Both the position numbers and the translations under genes were made by a program. The notes below the pieces were generated by a model that did not search any database, was not told the origin of the DNA, and saw only the letters and a list, made by a program, of their open reading frames with translations. Shown in pieces: positions 59,811 through 64,000 of a stretch of DNA of 64,000 bases. This stretch comes from an uncultured Coriobacteriaceae bacterium (GTDB taxonomy: Bacteria > Actinomycetota > Coriobacteriia > Coriobacteriales > Atopobiaceae), in assembly GCA_902788705.1 (NCBI GenBank), contig CADALE010000005.1:91609-155608 (forward strand), read 5' to 3'. Numbering within the stretch: the first letter of the stretch is position 1; every line of letters begins with the position of its first letter.

Positions 59811-59935
59811 CAAAAAGCGGGGCACCTTACCAGGGTGCCCCGCTCGCGCGTCTGACGTTACCTACGCCGCCCTTGGGAAGTCCTCCAGCGGCTTCTTGGT
59901 GAGGTGATACCCGCCGCAATACGGGCAGAGGTAAC
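59811..59935 (-). pseudogene. Truncated duplicate of a small gene's 3' end plus its terminator
   Basis: About 125 bp here match 63209-63333 with only a few differences. The part at 59862-59935 encodes YLCPYCGGYHLTKKPLEDF and the same C-terminus and stop as the intact small gene at 63261-63464; the terminator hairpin GCGGGGCACC...GGGTGCCCCGC with a run of A (U on the minus strand) at 59812-59843 is also copied. There is no start or N-terminus, so it is a remnant. Confidence 0.85.
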
Positions 59936-60325
59936 CTGCCACCGGGGGCTACCCCCCATGGCAGGTCATCTCGCCAACGAAATAGCGGGGCTTCAGGGGC
60001 ACCTTCTTGGCCAGCCTACCCGAAGAATCCTATTTCGCCGACAAGATGTAAGACCCGCGTGGACATGTTCCGCACCACCATCGCCATCCAGGGTGAGACT
60101 CATCATGCCTCCGACAGCCTCCCTGACCTCGAGCGGATCAACCACATTGGCTCCCTCGTCGTGCCAAGCGCGAGGTAGTGACAGCGATGGTTCTACCTCC
60201 TTTTCGCGGACCAAGGAGCGCTACCCGAGGGCATCCTCGAATAGCAGGCAGCTTTTAGTACACCTAAGCAGCAGTTCGTCACCGAGTACTGAGATGATCG
60301 GCTACGACATACTTAGCCATCGCGC
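59936..60325. other. Intergenic stretch without a supported gene
   Basis: The left part has ACCTGCC...GGCAGGT around GGGGCTACCCC (59933-59966), similar to the terminator at 26960. A 73-codon minus-strand open frame (59993-60214) has GGAGGTAGAACC near its 5' end but no ATG/GTG at the right distance and no recognisable domain. I see no other feature; it may hold decayed gene remains. Confidence 0.5.
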
Positions 60326-61861
60326 TTAGTATGCTATGCCCTTCACGAAGTTCTTCGCGATGGTGTCAAAGTACTTGGGCACCCGTTGATCAGCAACCCT
60401 GAGGATTGTGCCTCGCATCCCCATATACTCAACGGGACCAGTAGCTATAGTTCCCATGTCATCCTGAATCCACATGGCGCGAAGCTGTTCTGGGACATAG
60501 ACCATCTTGGCGGCCTCGTTAATGTCTTGGTCGTAGAAGCGCAGGGTCGTCCGATTGGCGTTGTCGTCGGGATCTAGATATTTGTTTGGGATGAAGACGA
60601 AGTCGTCCGGTCGATGCATTCGTCTAAGGAACACCTGAATAAGCGTATAGTGGCTTGCAATCCCCAACATGTACCCCATGTCGTCGAGCAATAGGGATAT
60701 GACGTCTTCCGCGTTCTCCTCCATTGCAACCTTCAGAAGTGTGAGGCACCTGTTGATGGCCATCTCCGTCGTCCTTAGATAGGCTCCTGGATACCTGTCA
60801 TAGGCGCCTATCCTCCCAGCCTCCTTGAAGAATGCAGACTTGCCCACATCCACAATGTACTGGTTGTAGTCCTTGGAAGGCTCCTGCTGGAACATCTGCC
60901 AGAAGTCGTCCGGATAGATCCATCGGGCTTTTTGCCCTCCGGCAGTCTCCAGCAGTTTTGCGAGGTCTTCGGATAACATGCCGGCGGAACTGAACAGAAA
61001 GTCGCAAAACTGCTCGGGATACCAATGGTCCTGATCATTGATCAGCCCCATGAAAACACAATTGCCTATGCATCGCGCGTTGTAATAGAAGCACTTCTCG
61101 ATTTGGCCAACGAGCCTTGAGGATGCTACGACACTGTCCCGGCTATCGCTCGTCGCAAGCTCATCAGCTTCGAACCCTTCGTTCTGGTGCGACCCTTCGC
61201 TCCCATCAATCATGCCGGCGTAAATCTTTTCATAGAACTCCCTGATTTCTTCCTCGGGGCTGGTGGTCCAAAGGTACGGCTTGTCATCCAGGGCGAGTAT
61301 CGCCAGAGGAGAGAAGTGCCTTATGAACTCCGCATAGTCCTCAGCGGTCCAAGTATAGTTGCGCCTCCAGTAGTCGTCGTTACCTCCATACTCGAGAATC
61401 CTATCGACTAGCTGCCGTGGGTCGTCGAAGTAGCTGACGTTGTACAGTTCGTATCCCGGCTTCGACCCATCAAATAGGTAGTTGACGTCAAGCTCGGGGA
61501 GATTGAGATGTAGGTTCATCCACTCGAATGGGTTGAAACGCACAATCCCGCGGTTGTTATTAGCGAACTCCAAATGCATGAGCAGCTGAGCATGCTCGAA
61601 GTCCTTAGCAAGGAGCAGGACCTTAGCCCATGACCAAAGCGCATCAGAGCAAATGGAATCCTGCAGATGGAACATCTCAGTGAATTTCTGGTTGGCCGCA
61701 GGGAGATCGCCAGCCCTTTTAAGATCGATTCCTTCCGAGCGAGCGTCTGCGGCCGCTCTTGGCGTTACATGCAGCGACTTGCTGGGCGGCACGGCACAGG
61801 TATCAGATTCAAGCTGATTGATTAGGCTCTTTATCTCAGCAACGGGCAGATCGAGCACCAT
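60326..61861 (-). CDS. Unknown 511-residue protein
   Basis: Read from ATG 61861 (AAAGGAG 11 bp upstream); an in-frame GTG four codons earlier at 61873 is less well placed. Mixed helix-rich sequence with many aromatic residues: WSWAKVLLLAKDFEHAQLLMHLEFANNN, YDRYPGAYLRTTEMAINRCL and DDVISLLLDDMGYMLGIASHYTLIQVFLRRMH. The early AGDLPAANQKFTEMFHLQDSICSDALWSWAKVLLLAKDFEHA looks like TPR-type helices. No family recognised. It diverges from the ankyrin gene, both AT-richer than the core; perhaps recently acquired cargo. Confidence 0.7.
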   Translation of the reverse strand: MVLDLPVAEIKSLINQLESDTCAVPPSKSLHVTPRAAADARSEGIDLKRAGDLPAANQKFTEMFHLQDSICSDALWSWAKVLLLAKDFEHAQLLMHLEFANNNRGIVRFNPFEWMNLHLNLPELDVNYLFDGSKPGYELYNVSYFDDPRQLVDRILEYGGNDDYWRRNYTWTAEDYAEFIRHFSPLAILALDDKPYLWTTSPEEEIREFYEKIYAGMIDGSEGSHQNEGFEADELATSDSRDSVVASSRLVGQIEKCFYYNARCIGNCVFMGLINDQDHWYPEQFCDFLFSSAGMLSEDLAKLLETAGGQKARWIYPDDFWQMFQQEPSKDYNQYIVDVGKSAFFKEAGRIGAYDRYPGAYLRTTEMAINRCLTLLKVAMEENAEDVISLLLDDMGYMLGIASHYTLIQVFLRRMHRPDDFVFIPNKYLDPDDNANRTTLRFYDQDINEAAKMVYVPEQLRAMWIQDDMGTIATGPVEYMGMRGTILRVADQRVPKYFDTIAKNFVKGIAY

Positions 61862-62034
61862 GAACGTACTCACTCCTTTACGTTGTATACATTGTCATTC
61901 ATATCAACATGCACGTGAATATGGAATCCAAGCGCGAGGTCATGGATGCCATGAGTGCCGTATTCGTAACCGTAGATTCATGTCGAGTCCTTGCAGTATA
62001 AAATAGAATATAGCTAACTGGAAAAGGAGTAAAC

Positions 62035-62994
62035 ATGGGCCTCTTTTCATTCTTCAAGAAGAAGTCGTCAATCGCCAACAACTCGACCGAAAAGCAAAAT
62101 AGCGTAACCGCTCAAAAACCGATCCTTCAGAAAGTGGACGAATCCGCACAACGAATCCCCACATCTCCGACGTTCCGCTATTTCGAGGGAGTCGCAAGCA
62201 TATACGATCTGAACATCGGATACGTCCAGGACGTGCTGTCTGCGGATTACTATGACTTCATGGTTACGCAGGAGACGCTCGATGACCTCTCCAATACTAT
62301 CAACCTCGCAAGGCAAGATGCAATGTTCACGCTCAGGGGAGATAGTGCCTATGACGGAATGTTCAAAAACTGTCGCATGATTGCCTCGGGCCGCCTCCGC
62401 GACGTCAAGGCCGATCCCAAGGAACAAGAGTTCACCGTACAGGTCATGAGGGATTACTTCCTCATGCGCGCAATACACTTCAATGGCAAACAGTTGCAAA
62501 CTGCAATTTCGCTTGGTGGTGAGGCAAAATACGCCTGCTATTACGAAGGAACAAGGTCCATCCCAATTATCGAGGCGTGCTTGATTGGCGTGCCCAGCAT
62601 GGTCACTGATCTCATCGCGGCAGGCGCTGACGTCAACTCGACGAAAATGAACGGAGAGTCGGCTCTCTCCACAGCAGTGAGCTACGACCACTATGAAGTG
62701 GTCAAGATTCTGCTCAGCATGGGAGCCGACCCGAACATCGAGGCAAGACGGGGAATGGCGCCTCTTTCACAGGCGCAGAACGCGCGGATGGTGAATCTCT
62801 TAGTCAAGTATGGAGCCAACCCCAACATTCCCGATCGCGATGGCGACCTTCCCATAATCCCCCTCATTTGCAGTGGCTACAAAGAAGGCGCAATTGCGCT
62901 CTATAAGGCGGGCACGGACATGGATCACAAGAATCGTAACGGTGAAACGGCGCGTGATTATTACCGGCACTACTTCCACACCGACATCAGATAG
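62035..62994 (+). CDS. Ankyrin repeat protein
   Basis: 319 residues from an ATG behind AAAAGGAG. Residues ~1-120 have no recognised domain (GLFSFFKKKSS basic N-terminus, then a helical region). From ~165 there are three to four ankyrin repeats: SMVTDLIAAGADVNSTKMNGESALSTAV, YEVVKILLSMGADPNIEARRGMAPLSQA, MVNLLVKYGANPNIPDRDGDLPII and the last partial one. Ankyrin stacks bind protein partners. No signal peptide. It diverges from the unknown 511-residue protein; a functional pair is possible. Confidence 0.88.
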   Translation: MGLFSFFKKKSSIANNSTEKQNSVTAQKPILQKVDESAQRIPTSPTFRYFEGVASIYDLNIGYVQDVLSADYYDFMVTQETLDDLSNTINLARQDAMFTLRGDSAYDGMFKNCRMIASGRLRDVKADPKEQEFTVQVMRDYFLMRAIHFNGKQLQTAISLGGEAKYACYYEGTRSIPIIEACLIGVPSMVTDLIAAGADVNSTKMNGESALSTAVSYDHYEVVKILLSMGADPNIEARRGMAPLSQAQNARMVNLLVKYGANPNIPDRDGDLPIIPLICSGYKEGAIALYKAGTDMDHKNRNGETARDYYRHYFHTDIR

Positions 62995-63016
62995 ACAGCA
63001 GACCCGCAAATACGCT

Positions 63017-63044
63017 TCGGCTCCTGTCACTATTCGGGAGCCGG
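63017..63044 (+). terminator. Weak hairpin after the ankyrin gene
   Basis: CGGCTCC (63018-63024) pairs with GGGAGCCG (63036-63043). No U-run; probably a weak terminator. Confidence 0.35.
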
Positions 63045-63208
63045 ACGGTTGTCATGGCGCCTGCATCGTTCTTTAGAGTCCCTCTACTTGCGTAGATAGG
63101 GTCTTCACTACACCATTGTTCTGCAGCATAAAGGGAGTCCCTTCAGTACGGTCCAGCCCCTCATAACCCAACCGTTCTCGGGCGAGCACTTCGCACAGGC
63201 TCACCAAC

Positions 63209-63242
63209 GAAAAAAGCGGGGCACCTTACCAGGGTGCCCCGC
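63209..63242 (-). terminator. Intrinsic terminator of the small Cys-protein gene
   Basis: GCGGGGCACC/GGGTGCCCCGC hairpin; on the minus strand it is followed by TTTTTTCG. The hairpin recurs in the truncated copy at 59812-59843. Confidence 0.9.
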
Positions 63243-63260
63243 ACGCGCGTCTGACGTTAC

Positions 63261-63464
63261 CTACGCCGCCCTTGGGAAGTCCTCCAGCGGCTTCTTGGTG
63301 AGGTGATACCCGCCGCAATACGGACAGAGGTAACTCCTCAGTACCTTTCCTGACTTCGCCTCTCGTTTGGAACCTGCGAGTTCCGCCGCCTCCTTGCTGG
63401 CATGGCGATCCTTGGTAAGACACATGTGAATCTGCACAGTGTCTTTCGCGAGCACCGCAGCCAC
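63261..63464 (-). CDS. Small protein with CPYCGGYH motif
   Basis: 67 residues from a GTG at 63464. The C-terminal YLCPYCGGYHLTKKPLEDF is a zinc-ribbon-like Cys-Cys-His segment; the middle is Lys/Glu/Ala-rich (CLTKDRHASKEAAELAGSK). The start is doubtful: no ribosome site precedes the GTG, and the frame stays open upstream for about 40 more codons (…RGRDGRYHATF) to a TGA near 63580, with AAGAAGGGGG close to the open end but no ATG or GTG there; the real start may have been lost. A truncated second copy exists at 59862-59935. Confidence 0.6.
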   Translation of the reverse strand: MAAVLAKDTVQIHMCLTKDRHASKEAAELAGSKREAKSGKVLRSYLCPYCGGYHLTKKPLEDFPRAA

Positions 63465-63659
63465 GAACGTGGCGTGGTAGCGGCCGTCTCGCCCCCTTGG
63501 ATACCACGTGCAATTTCGCTTGGACCCGCGACCGTGAACGCCTCGACGAGTGTTCGTAGGTACCCCCTTCTTCGGTTGTCAAAACGCAGGCACGACTATA
63601 CCAGAGCGCCGTCCGCCGGGTTGCCGTACCAAAAGGGATACTCCCCTTTGGTACGGTCT

Positions 63660-63907
63660 GCAGCGGTTCCGACATTCCGGACCACGCGGATGTCGGAAGT
63701 GTCGCACCCCCACCACGTTCCCGACATCCCAAGCCCCGCGGATGTCGGAAGTGTCGCACCTCCACCACGTTCCGACATCCCAAGCCCCGCGGATGTCGGA
63801 AGTGTGGCACCCCCGCAGCGGTTCCGACATTCCGGACCCCGCGGATGTCGGAAGTGTGGCACCCCCGCAGCGGTTCCGACATCCCAAGCCCCGCGGATGT
63901 CGGTGTG
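63660..63907. repeat. Second array of 52-bp palindromes (GTCGGAAG...CTTCCGAC family)
   Basis: GTCGGAAG starts at 63692, 63744, 63795, 63847 and (truncated) 63899, i.e. 51-52 bp steps; the first half-unit begins near 63660. Units read GATGTCGGAAGTG...GCGGTTCCGACAT. Same family as the array at 14343-14587, 49 kb away. It lies between the small Cys-protein gene and the next plus-strand gene starting at 63982. 63465-63660 holds only the open upstream part of the small gene. Confidence 0.88.
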
Positions 63908-63981
63908 TTTTGTCAATAGCAAGTGATCAAAAGGGACTGCGGTGGAAATCCTGGACCAAATAGCAAAAGGAGGAGTACCGC

Positions 63982-64000
63982 ATGTTCAGCACGGAGCAGA
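63982..64000 (+). CDS. Start of a gene cut by the window edge
   Basis: ATG at 63982 with a strong ribosome site AAAAGGAGGAG and a five-residue visible N-terminus (MFSTEQ). Nothing can be said about the product. Confidence 0.6.

Noticed and set aside
59993..60214. 73-codon minus-strand frame with GGAGGTAGAACC near its start
   Set aside because: The codon at the proper distance is ATC, the rest has no recognised domain, and it lies in a region with decayed sequence. Kept as intergenic.

Overview
The window looks like chromosomal DNA of a high-GC, anaerobic actinobacterium of the Coriobacteriia (Olsenella/Collinsella/Atopobium-like). This is inferred from strong GC bias at third codon positions, a complete six-gene Rnf complex, an LtaS-like sulfatase, lone glycerol kinase, and a fermentative, host-associated gene style. 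Most genes have clear GGAGG-type ribosome binding sites.

Layout. 1-3.6 kb: SPFH protein (cut by the window edge), DUF2804 protein, MATE exporter. 3.8-4.4 kb: a 73-nt palindromic element and a ten-copy tandem array of 51-bp hairpin units. 4.4-9.6 kb: rnfCDGEAB on the minus strand. 10-14.3 kb: ROK sugar kinase, HAD phosphatase, LtaS-like enzyme. 14.3-17.7 kb: a five-copy array of 52-bp palindromes, then a compact RiPP locus: a previously unlisted 34-residue Cys-rich precursor, a perfect 14-bp hairpin, a radical SAM/SPASM maturase, and next to them a CPBP protease with a Gln/Pro-rich tail. 17.9-24.6 kb: GNAT, a MarR regulator with a long Arg/Gly/Glu-rich tail and two ACAGGTACCTGT operators, an Ala-rich amphipathic repeat protein, glpK, two alpha/beta hydrolases and an fRMsr-type GAF protein. 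24.7-27 kb: ATP-grasp ligase with azlCD. 27-31.6 kb: VWA lipoprotein, an inverted-repeat element, an ECF sigma/anti-sigma pair, a lipoprotein. 31.6-38.7 kb: Fe-S aldo/keto reductase, YegP-like protein, initiator tRNA with promoter and terminator, dicarboxylate symporter with an extra N-terminal domain, HD hydrolase, HxlR regulator diverging from a flavin reductase, YjbR protein.

39-46 kb: an XRE-type regulator diverges from three genes of unknown function: a small membrane protein, a 1,205-residue exported/membrane protein, and a zinc-ribbon membrane protein. 46.3-48.1 kb: MscS channel and nitroreductase. 48.3-57.2 kb: a defence island: Sau3AI/MutH-like endonuclease, lipoprotein, C5 cytosine methyltransferase, MORC-like GHKL ATPase, an unknown 218-residue protein and a PLD-SNF2 helicase; the last three are translationally coupled and visibly AT-richer than the rest. 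57.3-64 kb: DUF4230 protein with a tiny membrane protein and two paralogous envelope proteins, an orphan 511-residue protein diverging from an ankyrin protein, a small Cys-containing protein with a truncated duplicate of its 3' end 3.4 kb away, and a second 52-bp palindrome array just before a gene that runs off the window.

The strongest candidates for something undescribed are the Cys-rich RiPP locus, the restriction/MORC/PLD-helicase island with two GATC sites built into the methyltransferase promoter, and the dispersed families of helically phased (51-52 bp) palindrome arrays and long palindromic elements in intergenic DNA.
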